Positions 1 through 8,348 of a stretch of DNA of 64,000 nucleotides are shown in pieces. The notes below the pieces were generated by a model. The model searched no databases. It was not told the DNA's origin and was given only the letters and a program-made list of their open reading frames with translations. Source of the stretch: an uncultured Clostridia bacterium (GTDB lineage Bacteria; Bacillota; Clostridia; UBA1381); NCBI GenBank assembly GCA_934476075.1, contig CAKSNH010000013.1, positions 1 to 64,000 on the forward strand, read 5' to 3'. The translations under genes and the position numbers were made by a program. Position 1 is the stretch's first letter. The number at the start of each line of letters is the position of its first letter.

Positions 1-3
1 TTT

Positions 4-49
4 GCCGTAATATTTTGTTATGAGTTTATCTCGTAACAAAATATTGCGG
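4..49. other. long inverted repeat at window edge
   Basis: The arms around AATATTTTGTTA and TAACAAAATATT form an almost perfect stem of about 18 bp with an 11-base loop. It could be a terminator for a gene outside the window or the end of a small repeat, because it abuts a family C repeat. No coding sequence is visible before it. Confidence 0.6.
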
Positions 50-86
50 AATGTAACACATCTATTGTAAACCTACATTTTTTTGT
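50..86 (+). repeat. dispersed repeat family C, copy 1
   Basis: The segment from GTAACACATC to AAACCTACATTTTT recurs in inverted orientation at 60146-60183 with a few mismatches. Translated in one frame, both copies give a similar C-N-T-S-x-x-N-L-H-F string. This probably reflects shared ancestry of the repeat rather than a real protein. Confidence 0.5.
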
Positions 87-107
87 TTAATCAAAGTATA
101 TTATCGG

Positions 108-136
108 TTGACTTATTGCATTATATAATATAAAAT
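108..136 (+). promoter_or_regulatory. promoter of mltG operon
   Basis: TTGACT, a 17-bp spacer and TAAAAT lie 44 bp before the mltG start, a good vegetative-sigma match. Confidence 0.6.
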
Positions 137-179
137 AGTTTTATGGTGCTTTTTGCAGAACAAGGGACGGAGGTATACT

Positions 180-1184
180 GTGAAAAAAATAAAATATATA
201 GTATTAATTTTAACAGCGATAATAATATTTTCCGGAATATATGCTGCGGTGGATATTAATAAAGATATGAAGAAAAACCATCTCAAAGAAACGGTTACGA
301 TTAATATTGCCGACGGAGCAACGGGAAATTCGGTTATAAAGTCGCTTAAAGAAAACGGTGTAATCAAATATCCGACATTTTTCAAAATGAAAGCAAAGTC
401 GGACGGGAGCATAACAAAGTTTCAGCCGGGCGATTTAACGGTCGAGCCGAACACAAGCTATGAGGAGATAATAAACAGCCTTAAAACAACCAACAGGAAT
501 ATGTTTAAGGTTACTATCCCCGAGGGGTACGAAATGCGTCAGATTGCCGAAAAATTCGCCGAAACGGGTGTAATATCAACAGACGATTTTTATGCTGCCG
601 CAAAGGCAAGCGATTATGACTACAAATTTTTAAAGGATATACCAAAGCGTGAAAATGAATTGGAGGGTTATCTTTATCCCGACACATATGTATTTGGGCA
701 TAATGCGTCGGCACATGATATAATCAAAATGATGCTTGACGAATTTGATAATTGTTTTAAGGAAGAATATTATCAGCAGGCGGAAAATATGAACATGACC
801 GTTGACCAAATTGTTACGCTTGCGTCTATTATAGAGCGTGAAACCAATGTGCCCGAAGAACGTGCAAAGGTTGCCGGAGTGTTCTACAACAGAATAAATT
901 CAAACATGAAATTGCAGTCGTGTGCAACAGTACAGTATATCTTAAAGGACAGAAAAGCAAAATTGTCAAATGCAGATGTGCAGATTGATTCAAAATACAA
1001 CACATACAAATACAGCGGTCTGCCGATTGGTCCGATAGCGTCGGCAGGGGAGGAGTGCATAAAAGCGGCACTGTATCCCGAAAAAACCACCGCAAAATAT
1101 TTTGTGCTCGGCAAGGACGGAAAACACGTTTTCTCCGACACTTATCAGCAGCATTTGGCGGCAAAACAAAAAGCAGAGTCATAG
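180..1184 (+). CDS. mltG: endolytic murein transglycosylase MltG (YceG-like)
   Basis: Membrane-anchored lytic transglycosylase that cleaves nascent glycan strands outside the cell membrane. A single N-terminal membrane segment (about residues 5-22 from the GTG) is followed by an extracytoplasmic YceG domain. Family hallmarks are E-G-Y-L-Y-P-D-T-Y, the L-A-S-I-I-E-R-E motif with the catalytic Glu, and G-L-P-I-G-P-I near the C terminus. About 334 residues is normal. I chose GTG at 180 because GGAGG lies 6-7 bases before it; a TTG at 153 is in frame but has no ribosome site. It is followed closely by trmR, the same neighbour as in Bacillus (yrrL-yrrM). Confidence 0.9.
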   Translation: MKKIKYIVLILTAIIIFSGIYAAVDINKDMKKNHLKETVTINIADGATGNSVIKSLKENGVIKYPTFFKMKAKSDGSITKFQPGDLTVEPNTSYEEIINSLKTTNRNMFKVTIPEGYEMRQIAEKFAETGVISTDDFYAAAKASDYDYKFLKDIPKRENELEGYLYPDTYVFGHNASAHDIIKMMLDEFDNCFKEEYYQQAENMNMTVDQIVTLASIIERETNVPEERAKVAGVFYNRINSNMKLQSCATVQYILKDRKAKLSNADVQIDSKYNTYKYSGLPIGPIASAGEECIKAALYPEKTTAKYFVLGKDGKHVFSDTYQQHLAAKQKAES

Positions 1185-1204
1185 AAAGGACAGCATATTA
1201 CAAA

Positions 1205-1864
1205 ATGATAGAATACGACAGAAATGCTATAACATATGAATATGTTACAAATTATATACGCAGCGAATTGCCGAAAAAACAAGGCTTGCTCGGCGAGATG
1301 GAAAAGTATGCCGAGGAGAACAGTGTTCCGATTGTTCCGCCCGAAACGGCGGCACTTTTATCGGTATTGTCAAATTCCGTAAAGCCTATGAACATATTGG
1401 AGATTGGCTGTGCTATCGGATATTCGGCGATAACTTTGTCGGAGGGGCTGGGTATCGGCGGTCAGATTACCACGCTTGAATACAACAGCGACATGGTTAA
1501 AATTGCAAGAGCAAATATAGAAAAAGCCGGACTGTCGGATACGATAACGGTCATTGAAACCGATGCAAAGGATTATATAAAAGACTTAAACGGCGTATAC
1601 GATATGATTTTTCTGGACGGACCGAAAGCACATTACATATATATGCTTGATGATTGCGTGCGTCTGCTCAGAAAAGGCGGTCTGCTCGTTGCGGATAACG
1701 TTCTTTATAAAGGAATGACCACAACCGATGATTTGGTTATACGGCGAAAAATAACGATTGTACGCCGTCTGCGTCAATTTATAACGGAATTGAACAGCAG
1801 GGCGGATTTAAAAACATCAATACTGCCTTTGGGTGACGGAATGACAATATCGGTAAAGCTATAA
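1205..1864 (+). CDS. trmR: SAM-dependent O-methyltransferase, TrmR-like
   Basis: Class I methyltransferase of the YrrM/TrmR group, about 219 residues. In Bacillus this enzyme methylates 5-hydroxyuridine at the wobble position of certain tRNAs to make 5-methoxyuridine. Visible motifs are the SAM-binding I-L-E-I-G-C-A-I-G-Y-S, an acidic loop T-L-E-Y-N ending the second strand, and D-M-I-F-L-D-G-P-K with the metal-binding Asp typical of caffeoyl-CoA/COMT-like O-methyltransferases. ATG 1205 is preceded by a weak GAAAGGA about 14 bases away. The longer open frame to 1055 overlaps mltG and is unlikely. The substrate is inferred from synteny with mltG; a different small-molecule substrate cannot be excluded. 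Confidence 0.8.
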   Translation: MIEYDRNAITYEYVTNYIRSELPKKQGLLGEMEKYAEENSVPIVPPETAALLSVLSNSVKPMNILEIGCAIGYSAITLSEGLGIGGQITTLEYNSDMVKIARANIEKAGLSDTITVIETDAKDYIKDLNGVYDMIFLDGPKAHYIYMLDDCVRLLRKGGLLVADNVLYKGMTTTDDLVIRRKITIVRRLRQFITELNSRADLKTSILPLGDGMTISVKL

Positions 1865-1886
1865 CACACTGCGGAAAGGATAAAAT

Positions 1887-2594
1887 ATGAAAGACCTACT
1901 ATTAAAGGGTGCGAAAGAACTCGGTGTACCCCTTGACGAACAACAGGCGGAACAGTTTTGCCGATATGCAAAGCTTTTGGTCGAGTGGAACGAAAAGATT
2001 AATCTTACGGCAATAACGGACGATAACGGAATAGTTACAAAACATTTTTTGGACAGTCTTACTCCGATTTTGACGGATAAGGTGAACGGTGCGGTGATTG
2101 ATGTGGGCACGGGAGCGGGATTTCCGGGGCTGCCGCTTAAAATCGCCAAACCCGAAATAAAGCTTACATTGCTTGACTCGTTAAACAAACGTGTGAAATT
2201 TCTTCAAACAGTGACCGATGAATTGGGACTTGACAATGTGGAGTGTATACATTCCCGTGCCGAGGACGGCGGAAGAAACAAGGATTTGCGTGAAAAATTT
2301 GATTTGTGCGTATCCCGTGCGGTAGCCAATTTGGCGGTGCTTTGTGAATTTTGTCTGCCGTTTGTAAAGGTGGGCGGAATGTTTATGGCTTTAAAAGGAC
2401 CTTTGGCAGATGAGGAGATTGAAAATGCAAAGCGTTCGATAAGGGAATTGGGCGGTGAAGTGTGCGATACGGCGGAGTTTGATATACCTTTTACCGACTT
2501 AAATCATAAAATAGTTATGATTAAAAAAGTGCGACATACTCCGAAACAATATCCCAGAAAAGCCGGAGTTCCGACAAAAAATCCGCTTGTTTAA
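1887..2594 (+). CDS. rsmG: 16S rRNA m7G527 methyltransferase RsmG (GidB)
   Basis: Makes N7-methylguanosine at G527 of 16S rRNA, in the cytoplasm. The protein has 235 residues, the usual family length. The conserved K-H-F-L-D-S-L precedes the SAM site D-V-G-T-G-A-G-F-P-G-L-P, and S-R-A-V-A motif and A-L-K-G follow. It starts 22 bases after trmR with GGAAAGGA in front, so it is probably in the mltG transcript. It lies directly before noc, the classic Firmicute arrangement near the replication origin, though gidA/mnmG is not in the window. Confidence 0.93.
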   Translation: MKDLLLKGAKELGVPLDEQQAEQFCRYAKLLVEWNEKINLTAITDDNGIVTKHFLDSLTPILTDKVNGAVIDVGTGAGFPGLPLKIAKPEIKLTLLDSLNKRVKFLQTVTDELGLDNVECIHSRAEDGGRNKDLREKFDLCVSRAVANLAVLCEFCLPFVKVGGMFMALKGPLADEEIENAKRSIRELGGEVCDTAEFDIPFTDLNHKIVMIKKVRHTPKQYPRKAGVPTKNPLV

Positions 2595-2660
2595 ATGAGT
2601 TTATTTGTAATTAATGAATTTTATTATAATTTAATATGAAATTTAGTCGAACTGTTTTTC

Positions 2661-2688
2661 TTCACATTTGGGAATTTTATGATATAAT
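2661..2688 (+). promoter_or_regulatory. promoter upstream of noc
   Basis: TTCACA, a 16-bp spacer and TATAAT. The predicted transcript start is about 280 bases before the noc start codon. Confidence 0.55.
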
Positions 2689-2691
2689 TGT

Positions 2692-2977
2692 GAATGTAAG
2701 GCAGTTCGATTTTGTATGTAATGAAATATTCATACAATAAAAACAAGCAGATTGTGTGTCCGAAAAACACACCCCCAACAACTGCATTTTTTATAGTACC
2801 CCCAAGCACTATAAAGACAGCCTTACACCTTCCACCACCAAAAGTTGCTTTGGCAGAGTAGTTAAAATGTATAATCGGGTATGACAGTTGCTCCGACATC
2901 AGTATTATACAAATTCATCACAGACTATTGCATCAATCTCTGCCAAAAGCAGCCCATAAACAAGGAGGAATAACATT
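2692..2977 (+). promoter_or_regulatory. long noc leader with small hairpins
   Basis: This non-coding stretch contains short self-complementary blocks (GTGTGT/ACACAC around 2755-2773; TATAGT/ACTATA around 2795-2816) and C-rich single-stranded runs. It ends in a strong AAGGAGGA ribosome site. No known riboswitch class was recognised. A short open frame on the minus strand here has no credible start. Confidence 0.35.
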
Positions 2978-3784
2978 ATGATGCAGGCATTTAGAAATAA
3001 GTTCAGCAACGAGGAACGCATGAAAATAGTAAATATTCCTTTGGAAATAATATATCCAAATCCAAATCAGCCACGAAAGAATTTCGAGGACGGTACGCTT
3101 AATGAATTGGCGGAGTCAATCGACCAATACGGGGTTATACAGCCGATAACCGCCCGAAAGATAGACCGAGGGTATGAGATTATAGCAGGCGAACGCAGAT
3201 ACAGAGCGTGCAAGCTGTTAGGGCTTGCGACAATACCGGCTATAATCATAAATGCAGACGATAATAAGTCGGCAATTCTTGCACTTTTGGAGAATTTGCA
3301 GCGTGAGGATTTATGCTTTTTTGAGATTGCCGAGGCATATCAGAACTTAATCCGTGAACAGGGCATGACGCAGGACGAGTTGGCGAGGAAAGTGGGGAAA
3401 AGCCAATCCACGATAGCCAATAAGCTGCGTTTGCTCAGGCTCAGTCCGAAGGTAAAAAAGCTTGTGAGGGAGTTTGCTCTGACGGAGCGTCATGCAAGGG
3501 CGATACTCTCTGTCACGAATGAGGACGAGCAGCTGAGTGTACTCAGAACGGTGTATGACAAGCAGTTAAACGTTCAGCAGACCGAGGAGCTTGTGCTCAA
3601 ATTGTTAAAGGACAAGCCCGAAAAGAAAAAGAAAGAACCGTTTCCGGCATTCAAGGATTTGCGTATTTTTACAAACACAATCAAAAAGGCTTTGTCCGTT
3701 ATGGAGCAAAACGGAGTGAAAGCGAATATGAAAAAGAATGATTTTGATTGGGGGATAGAATATATTATAAAGGTTGAGAAGTAA
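2978..3784 (+). CDS. noc: ParB-family nucleoid occlusion protein Noc
   Basis: DNA-binding ParB paralogue of 268 residues that marks the chromosome and keeps the division septum off the nucleoid. An N-terminal segment of about 15 residues (M-Q-A-F-R-N-K-F) could be the short amphipathic membrane-binding helix typical of Noc. The CTP-binding ParB/sulfiredoxin fold follows (N-P-N-Q-P-R, then G-E-R-R-Y-R-A and E-N-L-Q-R-E), then a helix-turn-helix at about 130-155 (M-T-Q-D-E-L-A-R-K-V-G-K-S-Q-S-T-I) and a C-terminal dimerisation region. Placement directly after rsmG favours Noc over Spo0J/ParB. Two adjacent ATGs are possible; the first has better spacing to AGGAGG. Confidence 0.85.
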   Translation: MMQAFRNKFSNEERMKIVNIPLEIIYPNPNQPRKNFEDGTLNELAESIDQYGVIQPITARKIDRGYEIIAGERRYRACKLLGLATIPAIIINADDNKSAILALLENLQREDLCFFEIAEAYQNLIREQGMTQDELARKVGKSQSTIANKLRLLRLSPKVKKLVREFALTERHARAILSVTNEDEQLSVLRTVYDKQLNVQQTEELVLKLLKDKPEKKKKEPFPAFKDLRIFTNTIKKALSVMEQNGVKANMKKNDFDWGIEYIIKVEK

Positions 3785-3815
3785 TAAAGGTGCTGCAAAA
3801 ACAGCACCTTTATTA
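3784..3815. terminator. bidirectional terminator between noc and XRE gene
   Basis: AAAGGTGCTG and CAGCACCTTT form a stem with a short A-rich loop and T/A runs on both sides. It sits between convergent genes. Confidence 0.8.
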
Positions 3816-4055
3816 AATTTCAAGACCGTCAAAAAAGTCATCAAACGAACAGTTATATATTTCTTTCAGAGCAAGAATTACACTGATTTTGATGTTTAGT
3901 TCTCCGGCTTCGTATTTTGCATATGTGCTTCTGCCGATGTCGCAGCCGTAGAGCTGTAATTCGGCACACAGCTTTTCCTGTGAAAAATTATTGTCAAATC
4001 TTAATTTTCTTAAATTGTCACCGATATTTCGGTCACGTCTTAGTTTTTGTTCCAT
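3813..4055 (-). CDS. small XRE-family regulator (second of pair)
   Basis: An 80-residue protein that is essentially one Cro/CI helix-turn-helix domain: L-R-K-L-R-F-D-N-N-F-S-Q-E-K-L at the first helices and R-S-T-Y-A-K-Y-E-A-G-E at the recognition helix. It is a predicted DNA-binding dimer without a sensor domain. Its start overlaps the preceding gene's stop as TAATG, so translation is coupled. The recognition helix differs from its neighbour's, so the two probably bind different operators or form a heterodimer. The target is unknown. Confidence 0.8.
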   Translation of the reverse strand: MEQKLRRDRNIGDNLRKLRFDNNFSQEKLCAELQLYGCDIGRSTYAKYEAGELNIKISVILALKEIYNCSFDDFFDGLEI

Positions 4056-4294
4056 TAATCTTCTTCAATATCAACCAATTTATACATAGGTATGTTTAAA
4101 ACCTCTGCTATGACAAAAAGAGTTTTAAGCGAAGGGCAAAAATAACTGTTAGGACCTTCAAGCTGTGAAATATATCCTGCCGATAAATTGCAGCTTTCGG
4201 CAAGTTCCTCCTGCGTCATACCGCTTAGCTTGCGGTAGTATGCAATTTTAAGACCTATTTTGATTAAATTCATTTTGTATTGGCTTTCTAACAT
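4055..4294 (-). CDS. small XRE-family regulator (first of pair)
   Basis: A 79-residue single-domain XRE regulator. The helix-turn-helix reads G-M-T-Q-E-E-L-A-E-S-C-N-L-S-A-G-Y-I-S-Q-L-E, followed by a helix that packs the dimer (L-F-V-I-A-E-V-L-N-I-P). A GGAGG lies 6 bases before ATG. It begins 19 bases after the ABC-F stop and may share that transcript. Function as a repressor or anti-repressor is only inferred from fold. Confidence 0.85.
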   Translation of the reverse strand: MLESQYKMNLIKIGLKIAYYRKLSGMTQEELAESCNLSAGYISQLEGPNSYFCPSLKTLFVIAEVLNIPMYKLVDIEED

Positions 4295-4312
4295 ACTATT
4301 CCTCCGTGCTGA

Positions 4313-5920
4313 TTATTGCATATTCTTTTTCATTTCCAAATATTCATCATAACTGCACATTCTGTCGATTATACCGTCGGGAGTTATCTCGATAATACGG
4401 TTTGCGATAGTCTGTATAAATTCATGGTCGTGCGAGGCGAATATAATATTGCCGGCAAAGCTTTCCAAGCCTTTGTTTACGGCTGTGATAGATTCAAGGT
4501 CAAGATGGTTTGTAGGCTGGTCGAGCAGCAGCACGTTTGAACCGTATACCATCATTCTCGAAAGCATACATCTTACCTTTTCACCGCCCGAAAGCACGTT
4601 TACTTCCTTAAACACATCATCGCCCGAGAACAACATTCTGCCCAGAAAACCACGAATATAAGACTCGTTTTGGGTGTCGAAACCGTCGGGAGTGTATTGC
4701 CTTAGCCAATCAATCAGATTTAGCTTGCACCCGTCAAAATATTTCGTATTGTCCTTAGGGAAGTAGCTTTGACTTGTGCTCACACCCCATTTGTAGCTGC
4801 CTGAATCGGGTTCGGCATTGCCCGAAAGAATTTCAAAAAGCATGGTAACCGCAAGTTCATTTTCGCCGATAATTGCGATTTTGTCATTTTTGTTGACGGT
4901 AAAGGTTATGTCGTTAAGCAAAAGCTGTCCGTCCTGTGATTTGGTAAGCGAGTTTACAAACAAAATGTCTTTGCCCGCCTCTCTGTCCATGGTAAATCCG
5001 ACAAACGGATATTTTCTGCTTGACGCCGGCATTTCCTCAACCGTGATTTTTTCAAGCATTTTCTTTCTTGAAGTAGCCTGTTTTGACTTTGATTTATTTG
5101 CCGAGAAACGCTGAATAAAGTTTTGCAGTTCGCTGATACGTTCTTCCGCTTTCTTGTTTTGCTGTTTCATCATTCTTTCGATAAGCTGACTCGATTCATA
5201 CCAGAACTCGTAGTTGCCGACATACATTTTAATTTTTGTATAGTCAATATCGACTATATGCGTACATACCGTGTTAAGGAAATGACGGTCATGCGATACA
5301 ACTATTATCGTACCTTCGTAGTCAAGAATAAAGTCTTCAAGCCATTCGATAGCCTGTATGTCAAGGTGGTTTGTAGGCTCGTCAAGAAGGATAATGTCGG
5401 GATTTCCGAAAAGAGCCTGTGCAAGCAGTATTTTCACCTTTTCATTGCCTGTAAGCGATGACATTTCTTGATATAAAATTGATTCGTCCAAACCAAGTCC
5501 CTGTACAAGTCTTGATGCGTTCGATTCGGCCTCCCAGCCATCAAGCTCGGCAAACTCAGCCTCTAAGTCGGCGGCACGAATACCGTCCTCATCGGAAAAA
5601 TCCTCTTTTGCATACAATGCGTCTTTTTCCTTCATAATATCATACAGGTGCTTGTTGCCGATTATTATTGTGTCAAGCACGGTGTAGCTGTCGTATGCGA
5701 AATGGTCCTGTTTTAGGACGGACATTCTTGTGTTTTCGCTGATTGATACTTCACCGGTCGTGGAGTCAAGCTCGCCCGAAAGTATTTTTAAAAATGTGGA
5801 TTTGCCCGCACCGTTCGCACCGATAACCCCGTAGCAATTACCCGGTGTAAATTTAAGGTTTACGTTTGAGAACAGATTTGTTCCGCTGAAATTTAAACTT
5901 AGATTTGTAACTGTTATCAC
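4313..5920 (-). CDS. ABC-F family ATPase, YkpA/YbiT-like
   Basis: Duplicated ABC ATPase of 535 residues without membrane segments, expected to act on ribosomes. Domain 1 is canonical: Walker A G-A-N-G-A-G-K-S-T, signature near S-S-L-T-G-N-E-K, Walker B L-L-D-E-P-T-N-H-L-D, then S-H-D-R. A basic linker with K-S-K-S-K-Q-A-T-S-R-K-K follows. Domain 2 is degenerate: G-E-N-E-L-A-V-T replaces Walker A, and Walker B reads L-L-D-Q-P-T-N-H-L-D, with Gln in place of the catalytic Glu. I placed the start at GTG 5920, 8 bases after AGGAG; the frame extends to 5986 but upstream codons lie inside the promoter. This could be a translation factor rather than a resistance gene. Confidence 0.88.
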   Translation of the reverse strand: MITVTNLSLNFSGTNLFSNVNLKFTPGNCYGVIGANGAGKSTFLKILSGELDSTTGEVSISENTRMSVLKQDHFAYDSYTVLDTIIIGNKHLYDIMKEKDALYAKEDFSDEDGIRAADLEAEFAELDGWEAESNASRLVQGLGLDESILYQEMSSLTGNEKVKILLAQALFGNPDIILLDEPTNHLDIQAIEWLEDFILDYEGTIIVVSHDRHFLNTVCTHIVDIDYTKIKMYVGNYEFWYESSQLIERMMKQQNKKAEERISELQNFIQRFSANKSKSKQATSRKKMLEKITVEEMPASSRKYPFVGFTMDREAGKDILFVNSLTKSQDGQLLLNDITFTVNKNDKIAIIGENELAVTMLFEILSGNAEPDSGSYKWGVSTSQSYFPKDNTKYFDGCKLNLIDWLRQYTPDGFDTQNESYIRGFLGRMLFSGDDVFKEVNVLSGGEKVRCMLSRMMVYGSNVLLLDQPTNHLDLESITAVNKGLESFAGNIIFASHDHEFIQTIANRIIEITPDGIIDRMCSYDEYLEMKKNMQ

Positions 5921-5957
5921 TATGTTTTCTCCTGTCTTTGTTTCGATTATATATTGT

Positions 5958-5986
5958 ATTTTACCATATAAGTGTAAAAACATCAA
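5958..5986 (-). promoter_or_regulatory. promoter of ABC-F gene
   Basis: On the minus strand, TTGATG, a 17-bp spacer and TAAAAT precede the GTG start by about 40 bases. Confidence 0.6.
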
Positions 5987-6089
5987 TATTGCAAATTAAA
6001 AAAACGAGGTTTCAATCGCAACACGATTTCAGGTGTTGTATAAATACATTCTCAAAAGGAAAAATAAATACTGATAAGAAATTTCAAAA

Positions 6090-6138
6090 GGAGCTGAAAA
6101 CTTTGATATATTCGGGGTTTTCAGCTCCTTATCTTTTG
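6090..6138. terminator. strong isolated hairpin
   Basis: GGAGCTGAAAAC and GTTTTCAGCTCC form a perfect 12-bp stem followed by a T-rich run on the plus strand and A-rich flank on the other. No intact gene ends here on either strand, so it may mark a lost gene. The rest of 5987-6353 is A+T-rich with nothing else recognised. Confidence 0.6.
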
Positions 6139-6353
6139 TTTTCGGCATAAAAACTTGCAGCTTTCAAAGTCTTGGGTTTTGCAGAAAAATTTCATTTTGG
6201 GCAAAACAAAAGGCGTTAATGTTGTAGATTTAATGAATTATGTTCGGAGTTATAAATAAAACATATTTATCAAATTATAAATTACTAAATTATACTTTAT
6301 TGTTTTCGATATTTGTGTTATTATGATAATAACTTGAATTGGAGGTTTAGATT

Positions 6354-6689
6354 ATGTTTATAGGCAGAGAGCGAGAACTTTCAGCTTGTGTTTAGGCTTT
6401 CAATGGAATACGCTTACAAAGAAAAGGCAACCGAACTGCTAAATTGGGATTTGGTTGAATACCCGAAAGAAAATGGGATAAGCCGTGTAATTTCGCTATC
6501 AAAAGAGGAAGAACAGGAATTGATACAGTGCATATATATGAATATGAAACGAAAGACCGCAGGGATTTTGATATAAAATCACTTTCGGAAATTCTCGGGC
6601 ATAAAAATGTATCATTCACCTTAAATGTGTACGGTATTGTTTCTTCGGACATAATTCTGTCGCAGTATGTCGCTTGCAGCACCGATTAA
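6354..6689 (+). pseudogene. decayed tyrosine recombinase fused to an ATPase start
   Basis: A good GGAGG site and ATG begin M-F-I-G-R-E-R-E-L-S, the usual start of a DUF234/AAA-type ATPase, but a TAG follows after 13 codons. Downstream, one frame (about 6388-6576) reads like the core linker of a phage-type integrase, ending before the catalytic core. A second frame (about 6522-6689) reads as its C terminus: S-L-S-E-I-L-G-H-K-N-V-S-F-T-L-N-V-Y, which contains the His-containing L-G-H box and the catalytic Tyr. The central catalytic part is deleted. This is a remnant of a mobile element, not a working enzyme. Confidence 0.7.
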
Positions 6690-6733
6690 AGAGATTTTGA
6701 ACGAGAACTATTCTCTGTTGTGTGGCTCTGTTA

Positions 6734-8335
6734 TTATTTTTCCTGTGCATACAGTGCCGCAAAATTAAGAAGCTGCTTTTTTGAGGAAACACCGAGTTTG
6801 CTGTAAATATTGCCGTTATGATATTTAAGTGTACTCTCTTTAACTTCTGCAATCTGTAAAATTTCAGGAACGGTTTTTCCGGCCAGATAGAGGTCAAATA
6901 TTGTTTTCTCCTTGGGAGTAAGGCTGCGTATACCCGAACAGAAATGATTATAATCATCCTGTACGATGATATTTTTATGCTCTTTCATTAGACGCTTGTT
7001 TTCGGTTTTGATACGTTTAATCTCGCTTTGCAGACTTTCGTTTTTTTCGGAATGCTCGTCGAAGATTTTTTGATATTCATTATCCTTTCCGGCAAGAAAT
7101 GCAAAAAGGTCGTCAATTTCCATGATACCGCTTTGACTTTCGTCAGAATATGCCTTTTCGGATTGTTTTATTTTGTCAAGCGATTTTTTTATCGGAAGGA
7201 TAAATCGTTTTGAAAAATACAGGCTAAGGCTTAAAACAGCAAACCCCAAAATCAGAATTATGAGTATAAGCTGCATGGTGTTTTTCGTTTCCAATCCGGA
7301 ATAATCCGCATACGGCATCATAACCGTGACCGAATAAGGCGTGTTTTCGGAATAAAGAGTGGTGTTTCTTGTCATGCCGACATATGCACCGTATTCGTTT
7401 TTCAAAGTGGCAAGACCCTTTTTCATAGGCTTAATTTTTAGGGAATTCTTAGGTGCAAGAAAATATCCGTTTTTTGCTCCGCAGCTTAATCCCTCTTTGA
7501 TATTAATTTCTTTATCGTCCGAGCGGGAGAATACGCAAGTTATGTGCGGAAGTGTGGACGGCTGTGCGTGCACGGATTTAAAAACGCTTTCGTTCACTTC
7601 AAAACCGCAGATGCCGTAAACACGGCCGCCATCGCCCCTGATAGGAAGAGCAATAAGCATAACTCGCTCCGACGTTCCGGGAAGTGTTATAATATTGCAG
7701 ATGTGAGCGGCTTTTTCAATCGGCTCGGAAGTATCCGAAAAAACTTCTTCAAAATTCGGAAATACCTCGGCATCAAATTCCAAATGCCATTTACGGTGAG
7801 GCATAATACCTTTGTTTATTGCAGCCTTCACATTTCCCCTGTAAAGAAGCATTGTTTCCTTGTCGGTTGTTTCAAATATGTCCCGGTTAAGATATACGCC
7901 TGCTTTTGAACCGCTTGCACCGGTTTGAGATGCGTTAATCAGAATAAAAGCACCGGAACAGCTTGCATTTAAAAGTTCGTTCTTCAATAAATCAATATAG
8001 CGTTCTTCAAGAGCATTGATATGCAAAGAAGAATTTTGAACGTCGCCGAAATCTGTATTTTCTGAATTAAGATATTGCTCTGTAAGCTGTGCGGCTTTTT
8101 CGGAAAGCTGTGCGCCACGCAAGGTAATATCATTATAGTAAGACGCCATTTCACGGTCAAAAAACTCAATCTGAAGGCTTAATATATCCGATATTTTATC
8201 CGCAGTTGTCGAAAAACGTCCGAACAGGAAGAGAAAAGCCGCAAATATAAGCAATAAAACAATAGCTAGGATAAACATATATCCAAACAGCTTTTTTTGC
8301 ATAGATTGTTTTTTGTTTCTTACCGATATTTGCAT
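6734..8335 (-). CDS. membrane-anchored LuxR-type regulator with extracellular sensor
   Basis: A 533-residue one-component regulator. A TM helix (about residues 14-36) is followed by an extracytoplasmic region of roughly 280 residues with cache-like features, a second TM helix (I-L-I-I-L-I-L-G-F-A-V-L), a short coiled linker, and a C-terminal LuxR/GerE helix-turn-helix (L-T-P-K-E-K-T-I-F-D-L-Y-L-A-G-K). No kinase or receiver domain is present, so the membrane sensor appears fused directly to the DNA-binding domain. GGGGGAT lies 5 bases before ATG 8335. It starts 13 bases after the binding-protein gene and is certainly co-transcribed, suggesting that the lipoprotein supplies or modulates its signal. 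Confidence 0.8.
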   Translation of the reverse strand: MQISVRNKKQSMQKKLFGYMFILAIVLLLIFAAFLFLFGRFSTTADKISDILSLQIEFFDREMASYYNDITLRGAQLSEKAAQLTEQYLNSENTDFGDVQNSSLHINALEERYIDLLKNELLNASCSGAFILINASQTGASGSKAGVYLNRDIFETTDKETMLLYRGNVKAAINKGIMPHRKWHLEFDAEVFPNFEEVFSDTSEPIEKAAHICNIITLPGTSERVMLIALPIRGDGGRVYGICGFEVNESVFKSVHAQPSTLPHITCVFSRSDDKEINIKEGLSCGAKNGYFLAPKNSLKIKPMKKGLATLKNEYGAYVGMTRNTTLYSENTPYSVTVMMPYADYSGLETKNTMQLILIILILGFAVLSLSLYFSKRFILPIKKSLDKIKQSEKAYSDESQSGIMEIDDLFAFLAGKDNEYQKIFDEHSEKNESLQSEIKRIKTENKRLMKEHKNIIVQDDYNHFCSGIRSLTPKEKTIFDLYLAGKTVPEILQIAEVKESTLKYHNGNIYSKLGVSSKKQLLNFAALYAQEK

Positions 8336-8348
8336 AACAATCCCCCGT

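Noticed and set aside
829..1182. Minus-strand frames opposite mltG
   Set aside because: They mirror a clear, motif-complete gene and have no start signals.
2624..2899. 91-codon minus-strand frame before noc
   Set aside because: No ribosome site, and it runs across the promoter and leader hairpins.
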